A DNA stretch of 64,000 nucleotides from Aquila chrysaetos chrysaetos. Taxonomy: Eukaryota; Chordata; Aves; Accipitriformes; Accipitridae. A program made the translations under genes and the position numbers. Each line of letters opens with the position of its first letter. The first letter of the stretch is position 1. Under the pieces are notes generated by a model. The model did not search any database and had not been told where the DNA came from. It saw only the letters and a list, made by a program, of their open reading frames with translations. Of the stretch, positions 1-13,792 are shown one piece after another. Where the stretch lies: contig NC_044024.1 in the NCBI RefSeq assembly GCF_900496995.4, positions 1,674,001-1,738,000 of the forward strand, given 5' to 3'.

Positions 1-3000
1 TGAGGTAAGCGGCATTTCAGAAAGACTTGAGAGCCAGCTTGCAAATCTTACAAGCCAGCTTAGTCCTCATTTTAGGAATTGGGCATTTTTATGAAACTTT
101 TTTCCTGACTTTTTTTTTTTCTTTTTTAACCTTCAGAAAGTCACTTAATCTTTCAGTGCCTCAGTTTGCAGTGTCCATACAATGGAGAAGGCAACTACCG
201 CAGTGGCACAAGCAGTATCCACCAGCTTAAAATAATACTTAAATACTTTAACTCGTCTTGACAAACTGGTAGGACTACAGAAAAACACTTTGTTTCTGTG
301 TCAGAAAATAAGAACCTGTAAGCGAGCCACGAGCGAGCGCTTCCCCAGCGCTGCTCTCGCACAAGAGCTAACAAAGCCCGACTGGAGGCAGCTGTGCAGC
401 AGCTGGCCTGGCGCACTGGATGGAAACATCTGGATGGTCTGAAAACGTATGGACCCTCGCGGCATGAGACGCTGTGCTGACTGCTGCTGTGTGCAGCATC
501 TTGCTGTCGCTGCTCTCGCCTGTTTGAAAGACATGCTCTCCAGTTCATCACATCAAAGTCTGAAGCAGAAAGGCTTGGCTTGCACAAAACTAACACCTCT
601 CCTTTCTTGTCTAGTGCTGCTGTGTCTCTTGCCCACAGCCGGAGACCGAGTGGCGTAATTGAGGTTCGTTTGCTGAAACGATAATGTAATTCCTTCGCTC
701 AGCTTCGAAATGCACTTGCTAGTACTGTGCCAGCTGCACCTCCTACTCGAAGGATGGCTGCTCAGACGACGGGGTGGTTTGGTGCAGTTTTATTTCAATT
801 AAAAGCAGTCCTTCTGCTTCCATGTAGAGAGTAAATGGAGAATGTTTTTCTGATTATGAATCCGTCTGGTCCTTACAGCAGCAAGCAGAGCTGGGTTATT
901 TGGCAACCCCAAAGCTCAGCCTAGAATGCGGCTGGGGATGTGCGTGTTGCCGGTACTTGGGACCAACTGTGTGAGATAGCATCTTATGGAAAATTCAAAT
1001 TCCTGAATTCCTCCCAGCTCTTTTCCAATAGTTTCCATTTCTACAGCATATCCTGGTGTTTCTCGCTCAGATGAGCCAGGCACCATTGGCTCCTTCAAAG
1101 CTCAGTTTTCTGCCGTTCCACTGCATGTGAAATGGTGGTCCCTGGGTAGACCCAGCAATGTTCACTCGGTCGGTCTCCGCGGCACATTACCGGGCAGTGC
1201 CGGCTGCCGGCGCAACGATCTGGCAAGCGCAGCCTCTGCCTTTGCAGAGCCATCGGAGTTGCCGAAGGAAAGGTGCTCAGCAGTAAAAGGAGTGAAATGG
1301 AATTTCCAGCAGATGGTCATATATCCCTCCTGTTGTACTCTGAATTCTCCTGGCGTTCCTACGTGCCACATCTTGCTCCCTCAGCTGCCCAAATAACGCT
1401 TCTTGAAGGAGCATACATGAAGTGCTGTGGGTGGGTTTGTTTTCTCCTCGTGCCGCTGGTTTCAGTGGGTGCCGGGGCCATGGGAATGTGCTCCGGGTGC
1501 CTCCGCTTCCAGAGGAGACAACAACTGCCGGCTGAGCTAATGGAGCCAGGGGAAGCCAAGCCAGGAGGGGACTAAACAGCTGTGTAATTTCAATTTTTGG
1601 CAAGGACTGTGTTTATCTGGCGGTAACTTGCTTCGCAGGTGCCATGTGCTGAGCAGTACCTCGGTGCTCCCTGCTTTCTGGAGCTGGGACTCGAGGGGAC
1701 ATTCCCTCCTTCCCCCGTTCCCGTGCTGTGTCCCATTTGTTTCCGATGAGCCCCGGTTTGCACCGCTTTCCTCGTGGGATACGGTGTTTTGCAATTCCCG
1801 CACGGAACGAGGATCGCTGGCACGCTGCGGCACCGCGCCCCGGCTCTGCCTTGCGGTGACTTGTTTGCATTGCCATGCCCTGAAACAAAACGAGCACTTT
1901 CAGAGCTTTTAATCCTGTTTGTATGAGATCATAGTCTCTTTTGACACTAATTGCAGTGGATCTGATTAATTAGGCAACAAAGCATGATTTATTTGAACAG
2001 ATTGATTTTACAGAATTAAACTGGCAGCCGCCGTCTCCCACCACAATATCGTGCGTTCCTGCAGGTATGGGAATCGGCATTAAAACCTTCACCGTCTTAA
2101 GTGGATGTCTTTATAAAAGTAATTCAAGTCCAAGGTTGTGAACTGTCTGATGCGTCAGCTGTGTGCTGGCTCGGCAGGTCCGGACACACCGCGGTGCCGC
2201 TGCCTAACCCCTGTGATTAGGGGTGCTCTGCTTGCATGATGGGAATCAGCAACTGAAAAATGGGCAATTAGTTTATTCTTGGTTTTCTGGCTTTTTCATT
2301 AAGAGCTCGAGTATGGAAGCTATTTTAAATGCATGGGTAATAATTTGATTGAGATTATTTCCCAGTTGCTGTAGTGGACTTTTTATCCCTATATCGGATG
2401 CATTATTTCATGGATGTTACATTTACAGTGGACTTGTTTTTCTTTTAATGGTAATGCTATTTGATTTGGACTACTTGATTCCCTCCTCCTGTTTCCTTCC
2501 CTTCTGTTTTTCTCCTTCCAATAAAATGTCATAAAAATTAATCATAGCTGAAGGCCAATTTTAACATCCAGATTTAGAAAATAGGGTTTTAAAACCCTTG
2601 TGCTGAAAGGAAAAACACATTCTAACAGGAAGTCTTTGTTTTGTTATGGAGTGAGGAAAAACATTTTTAAAACTTCATCTATCTGAACAGTTTATAGCAA
2701 AAGGATTTCAAAATTATGAAGATTTTTGAAGACTTCCAAAAAAAGGGTAGGAGTGGATGTCTGACAGCAAGGGCAGAATTAAGTTCATCAGTTCCAATGT
2801 CTGACAGATGTTCTCCTGTAACTTTCTACTGTAGGGATCATCTCAGTGAATGAACCCAAACTCATTCTTTGCTGCAACTAGTCCAATCTCAAGCGGTGGG
2901 TTTAAGCAGAACTTCGAAAGTTAAAAGGACACATACCAGAAGACTGAAAAATGTCCTAAATTCAGGTACTACAGCCATATTCTCAATGGAAAGCTCCAGA

Positions 3001-6000
3001 ACAGGATTTGGTTGCCTCTTTTCTGCTGGTTGGTCACTTCTTGCAAGAAGAGGTGGCTTTATCACCTTGAGTGTGTGTCTGCTTTGGAGATGGGGCTTTA
3101 AAAAGAGATGACTATCCATTCAAGAAGCTGTTCTCAGCTGTCTCAGGTGTTGGGACTTTAGTGCTCCTGTCTCATAAGAAATGTCTGAAAGTGGTGCAAG
3201 TTGAAGGCGTTGGGTAGAAAAGAAGCACGCTCAGTGGAGAGTGGCCCAACGGTGTCTTCTGGGAATGGTCTCTCCATCTTGTTATGGTTCATGTTATATT
3301 GGTTGTGGAAGCCAGATGAGATCAGTGTTTCTGTCATGGCTAACAGAACATGCCAGGTATTCTTAAAAACGTTTTCAAACACGGCGAAAGGAAACTTTCT
3401 CCTAATGAAGAGACCCTAGGGTGGTTGAAGGCAAGCCTTTGCAGGCTGGAGGGAACCCAGTTCTTTATTTCACAGGGCAACGGAGGTGCTCCAAGTAGAG
3501 CAGCAGAGCCCTCAAGCTCTTTGCTGGAGCAGCACCTGATTTCAGGAGGGTTTTTAAGAGGTATTATGGCTTCAAGGAGGATTGTGCTATTGACCTCATG
3601 CTGTCCTGGATGTACTGGAGAAGATCCAGGTCATGAGAAAGCATGAGCAAAGGCACAGATGGAGAAACAGGCAACAGGAGGAAATATGGCTAATATCGAG
3701 TCACTTAAGCTTACAGGGTTTCCCCCCAAAGCAAGCGTGCAGAGTGCTTTTTAGAAGTGCGTAAATGCTTTGATAATATAAATGCTAAAATAGGAAAAGA
3801 ATTGCTGTTGGTATGCAGGAGAAGAAACCGTGACCTCCATATGGAGGGGGACGTAGCCCAGCTGGCTGAAAATGGGACTGAAAAAGACTATGAAGGCTAA
3901 TTAAAATGTGAAAAACTGAGAATTCATGCTAATAGACAGCAGATCTCTGTCTGGCGCTGGTTCACAGCTAAATTTTATTTCCTTGGGAGACGAAAGGAAC
4001 TGATTTAAGTTCTTTACCTTGCTCTGACATTGATACTTTTCAGCGTTTTAACCAGTGTGTTCCCAGTGAAGTGCTCGGTTCCTGCAGGTCTGCTGTGCCG
4101 GGACAGGGAAACCTGCAGCAGGAATCTCTTACTCTTGCTGCCATTAAAAAATTTACTACAGGTGTCTTCATATGTGGTGCTAAACTTGGCTTTGACCTTG
4201 TTCTACCTCACATCTGGGTTGTGTTTTTAGCTTTCCCTTTCAGTGCCAACAGGTGTAATAAATTGGAAACCTCAGCCCTTGCTCCGTGCCGTACGTAGCG
4301 TATGTGCTGCTGAGGTCGTGTCTGGCTGCAGCGCCAGCGGCATCACACCTCCGTCCAACGTCCTCGCGGGAGGCACCAGCTCACCTCCGGACCAAGGCAG
4401 CTCCGCAGAAGGGTGTCCGGAGGCAAGCGTTTGGGCAAACAACCTTGTAAACCAAATCACGGTCTTCTAGGCTTGAGATGATGCTGGTTTGGTATCAAAT
4501 TTAGCTATTTAGGTGCTCCTACAAAGTCAGTTTAGGTTGTGATGTACGTGTAACCCAGGGATTTGGACTGTGTACCTGGTTCCATTTTATGCTAGAAACA
4601 AATTTTATACAGAGATTTGTGACGGAAGCTGTGTTTCTCGGGGTTGCATGGGTTATTCTGCCTGTGCTGAAAGAATGCCAGAACCCTTCCTTTTCTCCAA
4701 AGTTACACTCTTCCCTTCTCATGAAGAGCAAACCCATCTGTCTGCTGTTTCTGCCACGTTCTTACTTGTTAGAGCTTAAGTACGTTTGCTCCGGGTTCCC
4801 TGAGTTGATAGAAAGTAAAAAGCAACTGGTATGTTCAATTGGGTCAGGTTTTCTCTTCACTTATGCTTTTATATCCTATTGTTTTTTAAAGAAGTGCAGA
4901 AAACACCACTGTTCGTAGAGTTGTTCATTGAAGCCTGTTCTCCCATGGTTGACTTCTGGTTTCGACGTGCCAGAGTGAAATCCTCGGGTAGCCATCCATG
5001 TGTGCAGTGAAGACCTGCACCCGTGGCCAGCACTCCCTGCTTCCAGGTGGAAGAAGGGGAATGTTGTATGTGGACATTGGCACCTCTCATTCCCTTGACC
5101 CACAGCCCAGATGTGGCTGCTAAGGGAAATCGTGAAAATAACACCACGTGCAGTTATTCTCCAGTGCGGCTCGATGTCAGACTTGGACTCCCAAGTCAGC
5201 AGAAAGTCCTGTTGCCTGGTAGGACCACCAAAACCAGGGGCTGGAGGAGCGTACCTTGTGCCTTGCTGTCCCCCGGGCTGCGGTTGCTGGGGTTCAGCCT
5301 GGAGGATTTAAAGCACGTTGCTACAAAAACTTATTTTTGTGCATGTGTGCGGTTTGTGATTAACACAGAAATATATGGAAGGAGTAGAGCTGGTGCTGAT
5401 CTGAGCCTTCTGCAAGAACAGTTAACAGTTGGAAAAGTAGAAATGAATCAGTGGTGGAAATATAAATACTTAGTATGTTGCATATGGAACTCAGCTAAAT
5501 GTATGGAATGCGCAGAAGCTGGCTTGATCAGCTGTCCAAAGCTTCTAGACTTGACATGGTCAGAGAAACCACCATAAGACAGGATTGTATTCTTGGAAAT
5601 ACGTGGTGATATGAAGGCACTTCATCTTGGGAAGCAATGTCTTATATCGTGAGCTGGGCAGTTTCAACAGTAGTTCAATTGATGCACAGCTTTAACTTGC
5701 CTTGCTGCCTGCATTGCTGGCATTTGCTACCTGTAGTAGATGTTAAGAGAGTGACCTGCTCCTGATTTTAAGGGCCTTTGGTAGGGAAAAAAATGCTTTT
5801 GTTTTAAGGATAGGCTTGTTTCTGGAAAATGGTGTGGCATTTGGTGGGTCAGTTTGATCTAATGGTTTTACTACTGAAGTTCAAATGAAATTTAAAATAT
5901 TTGATCTGTGTTCTGGTTTCCCTTCGTTCGGACAGGTTATCAATTTTGGCAGTAAAAGCTTCATAGCTGTAGCTGTGGGAGTTTGCAATATGCAGAAAGA

Positions 6001-7543
6001 TGACCGCTGTTGTCGATCTAGGACTACTACTTAAAGCTCTGTAACACATGCAAAGGAGGAAGGGAGAGGAAAATTTCTGGGAAGAGTTTGGTTCTGAAGG
6101 AAAGTTTAAGAATTGCGTTATACCCTCCAATGGCAATTAATTCGCTGTGTTCGTTGCTTTGTAATGAGGCTTGAACTGATAACTGGCAATCAGTTTTAAT
6201 GTTCTGTGCTGAAAAATACAGTGGCTTTCCTGGGTAATGAAGTTAAAATACCAATAAAAACTTAGGAAAATATGCTCCCTCCTCTTTTATTGTTCTCTAA
6301 TGATTTTCTGTTACCGCAGTGCCTAGAAGACCCGGGAGCGTGACTCACTGGCCTTCTGAAAACTGGGATTGCGCAGTCCTCTTTGAAAAGGCTTTTCAAC
6401 CCAAGGACAGAAATGCTCGGCAGATCGAAAGCATCTCAAATCTGCTTCTTAAAAGCCATGGTGGCATGTTAAGAGTCATAGATTTACCGAGATGGGCGTT
6501 CCTGCCCGCTGGCAGTAGCTGGTGCAGTGCCACTGGTCCATGGCATTGCCTGGTCCACCTCCATCTCTGAGACCAAGGTCATTTCTTTTTTCTGATGGCC
6601 AAATACTTGCTTGGCTCCTTGGTCGTCACTCGTTACGAAGCTCCTCGTGAGTATTGGGATGGAGGTGGCTCTGCTGTTACAGCTCTCAGCCGGAGGCATA
6701 GCTCAGTCCCTCCTTCCACCCAAAATTCCCGCCTGGCTTTGGATAAGCTCCTTAGCCTTGCTGGTGCTTTTATTCTCTAGACTATAGAATTGCTTTGCCT
6801 CATAGCTTTGGGTGGAAAAAGCTTTTAAAGATCACCGTTGGGTCTAAAAGCCTCGGCGAGGATCCTTGCGTGCAGATCAGAATGAGGGGGAATTGTGGTG
6901 GGTTTCGTATCAACTCAAAGCTGATGGTTTGTGCCCCTGGGACCTCGGGCTTCAGGGTGAATAGCTGGCGAGAGCAGGGATGTGGCTGGCGTCCGGGGGG
7001 AGGAAGGATGACGGGGAGCCATGGGAGAGATGAAGCAATAGGGACGAGAAGAGTTACGGGCAGTCTTGAAGGAGGGGACCACACTTCAGCTGTCACGCAG
7101 GAAAAAAAGCCGGTGGAGGGGTTTGCTGAGGATGGTGTGTAACCTACTCCAGACCCCTGGGAAGGATGCACGCAGCTGAGCTGGGCTGAAAACACCAGAT
7201 TTGAGGAAGGAAGATGGGTTTATGAGAATCTGGTTTAGAGCAAGTATAATCTCTACTCTCTCCACCACTATCTCTGACCACGTTCTGGCTCATGGTATAT
7301 ATCGTGTTACAAGAGTTTTGTATTCAGGGCTGCGGCTTGTCTTGCAGACAAGACATTGTGTATAAATTTTTGTCATGTTGAAATGGGAATCGTTTACTCT
7401 TTCGCTTCTTGCATTTTCATGAAGAAAAAGTCATGATGACAAAAACAAGACTTAAAATATGTTGAATGGGGGTTTTTTTCAATAAAGCAAAGCTACTCCC
7501 CAAGCTTCTTTCTAGTCTGTTTGAAAATAAATAAGCTACTTAA

Positions 7544-7566
7544 TTTTTTTTTTTTTTTTTTTTTTT
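7544..7566. repeat. Poly(T) tract, 23 nt
   Basis: This is an uninterrupted run of T in EDA intron 1. It could be a simple homopolymer or the tail of a minus-strand retroposed copy, but the flanks show no recognisable element. A comparable A run lies at 8445-8462, followed by degenerate AT/CA dinucleotides to about 8505. Confidence 0.85.
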
Positions 7567-10500
7567 GCACCACGTGTTACCAGAGGCGAATTTCTCATGG
7601 AGGACAATGGGGCTGATATTTAAGTAGCTGCTACTCTGAACCGCAACCTCCGATGGCTGAACTTCAGAGCACCAGAAAAACAACAGTATTGCTTGCAAAG
7701 AATGCCTCTACAGAGCTTAAGTCTTGTTATTAGTCTTCTCACACTAATGATCTCCAAAATTGCAAATGATGAGGGAATTTGATTTTAACAATACCATTAA
7801 ACAATAATGCAAGAGGATGATTTCATGCTTTTTTTTCTCTGGTGCTTTAAGACATTGTGCTGTAGGAGAGCGTGGGTTTTATTGGTTAGATCTAAAGCTG
7901 CCTGGTCTAGCTTTCACATGATTAATTGGAAGCCAACTTTGTAATACTGCATGCAGAGAATTCTTTGGGGGTTTTGTTAGTGATAAATATGCTCTGAAAG
8001 TCTTTGCGAGAATGCACTTTTCCCTGAAAAGGGCTTGTGCACCTGAATGCTTGCCTGCTTTTTCCCGATTCTGCTGTTAATCAGGAAGAAGACACTAGTT
8101 CTTCTACCAACTTGGCTTTGCCTAAGGAAAAAAATGCGCCTTTTTGTGCATAATTGCATAGGTCGGGTTGTATTTTTCCACTTCTCTCATTTTCAAGCTG
8201 TTTGACCATTGGAAATACATTCCCTTGGTGTCCAGTGGATCTTCACTCTTGTAAAGTGTTTCTGAGGGGTGTGCGTTATTTAAGGCATTTGCAGAGGGAT
8301 GCAATTAAATATGCAAAAGTTAACAGTTATTTCAGCATCCCAGCATTGTTTTTCTTACTGCATGTGGTTTGTATATCCAGCCATAACTCTCTGGTACATT
8401 TGGGTTTCACAGCCTGAAGCAAGCTTCCTGTTTTATGGTACCTTAAAAAAAAAAAAAAAAAATTGTCAATATAGAGAGATATATCTATGTATATACACAC
8501 ATGTGTCTCTATTCTTACTTCTGTAGAGTGTGGAACGTCCATCCTTACGAACCCGATGAGTTTGAGTGGCTGCAGGCTACTTCATTTTGGGGGTTCCCAC
8601 TGTGCTCCCTTGACACCCCAGAGCAGCTTTGTTCCGCGTTTCCAGAGCGGGTTCTGCATGTGACTGCAGAGAAAATCAGCGCTTTTGTATGCATGCCTTT
8701 GTTTTTCTTTATTTTGCTGGGAGAAACCAAGGTAGAACTGATTCATTCTGGTGAGGCATGCCTTTACCATTGTTTCACAGGTTATTTTGAGGGATGGCTT
8801 CCCCTGGGATTTTTCCTCTCTTGGCTTTTTGACCTTTTCGCATCCTATAGTGATTTTCTTGATTAAAAGTATGGAGTCATAATGGCTTTACATGGTGTTT
8901 CTAAAACTAAGGTAATTTGAGGGCTTTAGGTTGGGGGAGGAGGAAAACGGTAATCGTTCCAACCTTTTCTGTCGCTGTTGCGTAGCTGTACAGAGAAAAT
9001 ACGACTTCATTTTTGGGAGCGGGTATGTGCTTGCTGGGCTCCTCAAAAATGCCCTTGCTCTACAAGCACAGAGGCCGAGAGAATCAATTCTCCGTGACTC
9101 TGAGGACTGGGAGTTTCCGTGAAGCAACGGACCAGGGCAGTAATTTCTTTCAGACCTCCCCAGGAGGGATGGGTGCCGCAGCCGGGGTGCTCCAGCGAAG
9201 CCCTGCCCTGCTCGGCCGGCGCAGATGTGTTCGCACCGCACCTCCTCATCCCCTGGGCTGGGGCCACCCACGCTCGTGGTCCTGCTCCGCCGGCTCCGGC
9301 ATCTCATCTCTTTCCCAGACCCGGCAGAGGTCCAAATCACAAGCTGCGATGAGGGGGACGAGCGTGGGGCACCCGAGCTTAGCGGGCAGGTGCCCGTTCA
9401 AGCCCTGCGAGTGTGTTTGCTCCGCGTTTCCCCGAGAGGATTCAACCGATATTTGTGCAAAACGTTTCTGGGTCGTTTTAAAATGCTGGGAAGCGTTCCG
9501 CCGTGGGAACGGCCGCAGCAGGTCGACCACGACGCCTGCCCAGCCCGCTGCTTTGCTCCCCACGCAGGGAGGGAGCCCGCAGAAGCCGTCCTTGTCGCTC
9601 AGCGTGTTTTTCAGACACGTGAAGCGTTGCTTTCAGCGACCTCCGTGTCGTAGTGCTGTGCTAGAGTCCAGCCAGCAGCATTTCACTGAAGGTGATTTCT
9701 CCTTTTGCATCTGTCTGTGTGGCTGCATCGTGTTTTGCTAGATGGGTGGCAAACATCTGCTCGTTCTGCTCTGAGAATCCTCTCCCTCGTTGCGGCCACA
9801 CCAAATAACAGGGAGTAGATGAGTTTAATTTAAGGCACAACAACATGCACCCCTACGTCCAGACCAAAAGCTGCAGAGTCCAAGAGCTGCGAGTGAATAT
9901 ATTAATCGTATCTCAGGGGGGTGGTGAATGGAAAAAGCATCGCTTGCTCTTCCAGCCAGCGCAGCTGTGCCAGCCACCGGTCCCCAGCTGACCCGGCGGC
10001 CGAGCATCCCCCGACCTCCCGCAGCTGCAGCCCCTGGAACAACGGACCCCTTGAGTCATCGGAGAGAAAATTTGCCTTCGTCAGCACGGGAGCTCACAGC
10101 CGCGTGGGGCTCAGCGATACACTGCACCCGGCAGGCAGCTTGGCCACCCTTTGCCCTGAACTCCGGAGGGTGATCCTGAGCAGCTCCCCCCATCCGGAGA
10201 GGGACCGCTCTGAACCCCTGTACGCTGGTCGCCGTAGGTTAAATGCCGTTACTTGCATAATTAAAAGTGCTATGGGAGTAGTCCCTAGGACAAACTCCTC
10301 TCTCTGCCTTTTTGCTCGCAGCAGTTGCGTCCGTTAGCAGGCTAAGCGTGGAGGAGCGGTGTGTTACTTCTTCAGGAAAGCTCGGTTTCGTGGGGTTGGT
10401 CTCAAAGCGGTGTGTGCTCCTAGCTAGTGTGGTCACAGTTGCTGTCACGAGCTATTTTTATTGGTTTTTTTTCTAAAAGGTACGTTTCAGTCATTCACCC

Positions 10501-10647
10501 TCACTGTCATTTCTCTTTCTGACTTGGTCTTATCAGAAAGACACAGTTGAATGGATAGATTACTTTTAGCCAATATTTAGTATTTTTCTGATTGCTCGGC
10601 GATAAGTGCAATATAAGAATAAAACCTGGGTGAGAACAGAATAGCAG

Positions 10648-11040
10648 AGTTGGGGTTGTTCAGGCTGGAGAAGAGGAGGCTCCGGGGAGACCCTCTTGCA
10701 GCCTTTCATTTCAATATATAAAGGGACTTATAAGAAAGATGGAGAGAGACTTTTTACCAAGGCCTGTGGTGACAGGACAAGGGGCAAGGGCTTTAAACTG
10801 GAAGAGGGTAGGGTTAGGCTGGACATAGGGAAGAAACTTTATGATGAGAGTGGTGAGATGCTGGAACAGGTTGTCCAGAGAAGTTGTGGATGCCCCATCG
10901 TTGGAAATGTTTGAGGTCAGGGTGGATGGGGCTTTGAGCAGCCTGGTCTGGTGGAGGGTGTCCCTGCCACGGCAGGGAGGGGATGGATGAGATGGACTTT
11001 AAAGCTCCCTTCCAAGCCAAACTATTCTGTGATCCTATGA
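10648..11040 (+). repeat. CR1 LINE 3' fragment (avian type)
   Basis: The sequence reads as a degenerate 3' part of a chicken-repeat-1 (CR1) non-LTR retrotransposon. It contains the landmark 'caggctggagaagaggaggc' near its start and 'tggacatagggaagaaactt' in the middle. Near the end is a stretch equivalent to the usual 'ggatgagatggactttaaag' region. It stops at 'attctgtgatcctatga', matching the short 8-9 bp tandem unit that ends CR1 in place of poly(A). Only the 3' untranslated and terminal portion is present, so the copy is 5'-truncated and inactive. This is the main evidence that the host is a bird. Confidence 0.88.
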
Positions 11041-11064
11041 AGATTTGAGCAATCGTCTGTCTTT

Positions 11065-11085
11065 AAAAAAAAAAAAAAAAAAAAA
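11065..11085. repeat. Poly(A) tract, 21 nt
   Basis: An A homopolymer lies 24 nt downstream of the CR1 terminus. CR1 does not normally end in poly(A), so the tract is probably independent of that insertion. Confidence 0.85.
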
Positions 11086-13686
11086 GAATGCTCAGCAATG
11101 TTGAATGTATGTTCTCTCAGCTGAAAACAAATAGCTTTGTACTCCACTTTCATGATCTGAAGAGCCTCCTCTGGGGACGAGAGGGGTTGCAGAAGATGCT
11201 GCAGGTGCCTGTGACAATTCCAGTGACTGCTAGTTGTGCTGTTTCTTTACAGCATGGGTGGGAGGGTGACATGCAAGGATCCAGCTTACACCTGGCAGGA
11301 AAGGAAATCAGTGTATTTATCACTAATCTGTGTGTCAATGCCCAGACATGGAGAAGGAGGTGGCATGGCGTGAGCTTACTATTACGCGGCAGCTTTTCAG
11401 AATTGTGGATGTTGTCTTAAAATTGTATATGTAATAGCAGGGAAAGGAAACCTGGGTTTTTTTGACACGATTAGGGGTTGTGCCACTACAAAATCTTCTC
11501 AAGATGAAAAATGTTGGTTTTAGCCTTAGTGCCGGGAGCAGGTCATGTGCCATGTGGCCGAAGGCAGCAGGGTGATCTGGGGTGGGAAGCGGCACATCTG
11601 AACGGGCTGGTTCCCCCCGCTTCATTTTCAGCGCTTTTATTTAGTCATGTTTTGTAAAGCTCAAGTAAGAGAGCCAAGTAATAATGGCATTCAAAAGCAG
11701 CACTGATGATTTCATTGACATTTTAACCTGAATTATAAAGCAATTTGTTCCGTCAATTAGTTCTACAATGTTTCAATTTGATTTAAATGAGCTGTTTAAA
11801 AAAAACCCTTCGCTTTTTGCTCATCCCTTGCCCTGCTTTGTTGTGCGGGGGAAGGTACCGGCAGTGTCCGCAGGAGCATCCTGCTCCGGCGCTCCGTGCC
11901 TGGGTCCGCGTGGTGGGATGCGGGCAGTTAGGGAAGATGGGCTGTGCCCCTTGCTCTCTCCATTTGCCAAGACTTGTTGTAAATGAGAGCCTCCAGTTCT
12001 CCATCCGATGCTGTGACTGGTCCTTCCCTAGGTAGGTAAGTGCCAGCTTTTACTTGCCGTTGCTTTTTATGTACGCTTAAAAGTGTAACTGTGCGTGTGG
12101 TGAGGCTGCGGGGAGCTGGTCCCAGGCCATCCCACAGCGTTTCGGGGTCTTTTCAGACACAACATCATTGCAATGACAAAAATATCAGGAATTGTGGTAA
12201 ATGCAGACCTGCCTGCGCACAGGTGGAAATAAACTGCTCGGGAATTTGAGAAACGCTTTGTGGGTTTCTTTCTGGGGAAGTCCTTTGGTTTCCCAAATCC
12301 TGTTCCTGGGACTGCATCAGGGCTTGTTGGAGCAAAGCAAGATGCAAGTGTAAAATCTAGTGGCTGCTCATTAGGAAACAGGAATGGGATGCTCTTACGC
12401 TGGAAGAAGAGTGTGGGTGGGAGAAATAACTTGGGAATAGGCATTTCTGTGCGGAGCAGAGGGGTGCACCCCCCTGCACCCCAGCGGGTGGGAGAGGGGA
12501 GGCAAGAGCCCCAGGGCATGTCAAAAGCAGCGAGACCTTTAGCAATTATTACTTTTGATAGGGACTTTTATGGCCTCTAGCTTAACGAGCCGCTCTTTTA
12601 AGTAGCAATTCATGGAAGAAGTTTATTCTTCTCTGCTATCTCAAAGATGCTTTTGATGCCACAGGTTTTGTTCTCAGAACAATAACGCACTTGATAACCT
12701 TTGGTATTGCTTTTTTGAAGCCTTTTCGTTCTTTTCTTAGGCTGTGTTTGGTGCGTGTGTGTATTGATGGCTTAAATAACGGTGATCGGGTTTCTTCAGC
12801 GTAAAGAAAACCCCATCCTGGTCAGAGCAGCCCTGGTTGTTGACAGGTGCAGTAACACGCAGAACAAGGTGTTTGGCCCCTAATTAATCTTTTGTGAAAT
12901 TCCTTATTTTTGGACGTGGAAATAGCTGGGGAAAATGCCGCTGGTGATAAGCCACCGCACCCTGGGGTAGCTGGGAGGACTGGTGAAGTTTCTAAACTGA
13001 AATTCCAGTTTCTGGGTTGGGATGTTGATTTAATGACTGTCAAAGAGTTTTTAATGCAGCAACTATTTTTTCATGAATAAGAGGTCGCTACATAGATTTT
13101 TTGCCTCTTGGCAAAAGTCATGTTACAGAGATGTACTTGCTCTAGGTTTAAAGTGTTAATTTATGTGGTATCCCAAATTGGATTTAAAGGTCCCTGAAGA
13201 CCTTTGAATCTCAGTAGCTAATGAGGCTTGGAGAAGAGAGCTTGAGAGAGGAAAAACTTACTGGCAGTGAGTAATACTGGTGAAAGAGCTCCAGGATTGA
13301 GCAAGTTTTGCAGAGAATAATTAGAAATGATCGCATCGGCATTTGGGGCATTTGATTCTTTCCAGCTATAGATCTCCCCTGATGCTGCCTGTGTCCCTGT
13401 CCCTGCAGCCCCCGCCGTGTCCTGGGGGGGATGCTCCTCCCTGCCGAAACCCTTCAGGTTGTGTTTTCCCAAGTCTTAGACTGCTTCCAAGGGGACACAG
13501 CTCCTTGCGGTTTCCCGTGGGATGAGCTGAGCATCTGGGAGCAGCCATCTCGCATTTCCCTTGGCTCTCCCCGTCGGCTCAGCAGAGCTATCCCTAGTGG
13601 AAAGGATGTGGCGTTCAGGCTCCGAGCTCTCCGCTCGGCTAAGCCATCCTTGCCAAAGATGCTTAAACTTGTCCTTCTTCTTCCAG

Positions 13687-13792
13687 CTGGCCTTGCTGAA
13701 CTTCTTTCACCCTGAAGAAAAGCTGCACGTTGGAGAAGAAGGTAGACGCGTCCGTCGAAATAAAAGGAGTAAAGGCAGCGAAGGGCCAGACG
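13687..13792 (+). CDS. EDA: EDA coding exon: furin cleavage region (stalk)
   Basis: The exon starts after a pyrimidine tract and CAG (13684-13686) and ends at a GTGAGT donor (13793). It encodes [12 protein letters not shown], an acidic segment, then the basic run [10 protein letters not shown], ending GSEGPD plus one base of the next codon. In human EDA the matching exon begins MALLNFF. Two overlapping furin consensus sites are visible: R-V-R-R (13747-13758) and R-N-K-R (13756-13767). Cleavage here frees the soluble ligand, and mutations at these arginines are a known cause of X-linked hypohidrotic ectodermal dysplasia in humans. The exon is 106 nt, entering in phase 0 and leaving in phase 1. 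The first residue is Leu where human has Met. Confidence 0.97.

Larger units (their letters stand above)
1..13686 (+). other. EDA: EDA intron 1, 3' part; no coding sequence seen
   Basis: This stretch is upstream of the furin-site exon and ends in a polypyrimidine tract and AG at 13685-13686. I looked for the membrane-anchor exon and for other recognisable proteins and found none. The open frames are short, overlap on both strands and resemble no family I know. It contains a CR1 LINE fragment (10648-11040), homopolymer runs (T at 7544-7566, A at 8445-8462, A at 11065-11085) and a GC-richer patch near 9.1-10.2 kb. Regulatory elements may be present but cannot be called from one sequence. Confidence 0.8.

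Noticed and set aside
5023..5577. Plus-strand frame of 184 residues in EDA intron 1
   Set aside because: No family resemblance, no splice context and unremarkable composition. It is probably a chance frame.
11041..11085. Poly(A) run after CR1 taken as the element's tail
   Set aside because: CR1 ends in short tandem octamer-like units, which are present at 11024-11040. The A run is separated by unrelated sequence and is more likely independent.
1..13686. Search for the EDA membrane-anchor exon within the window
   Set aside because: No frame contains a hydrophobic anchor followed by an EDA-like stalk. In humans the first intron is very long, so the exon is expected well upstream.
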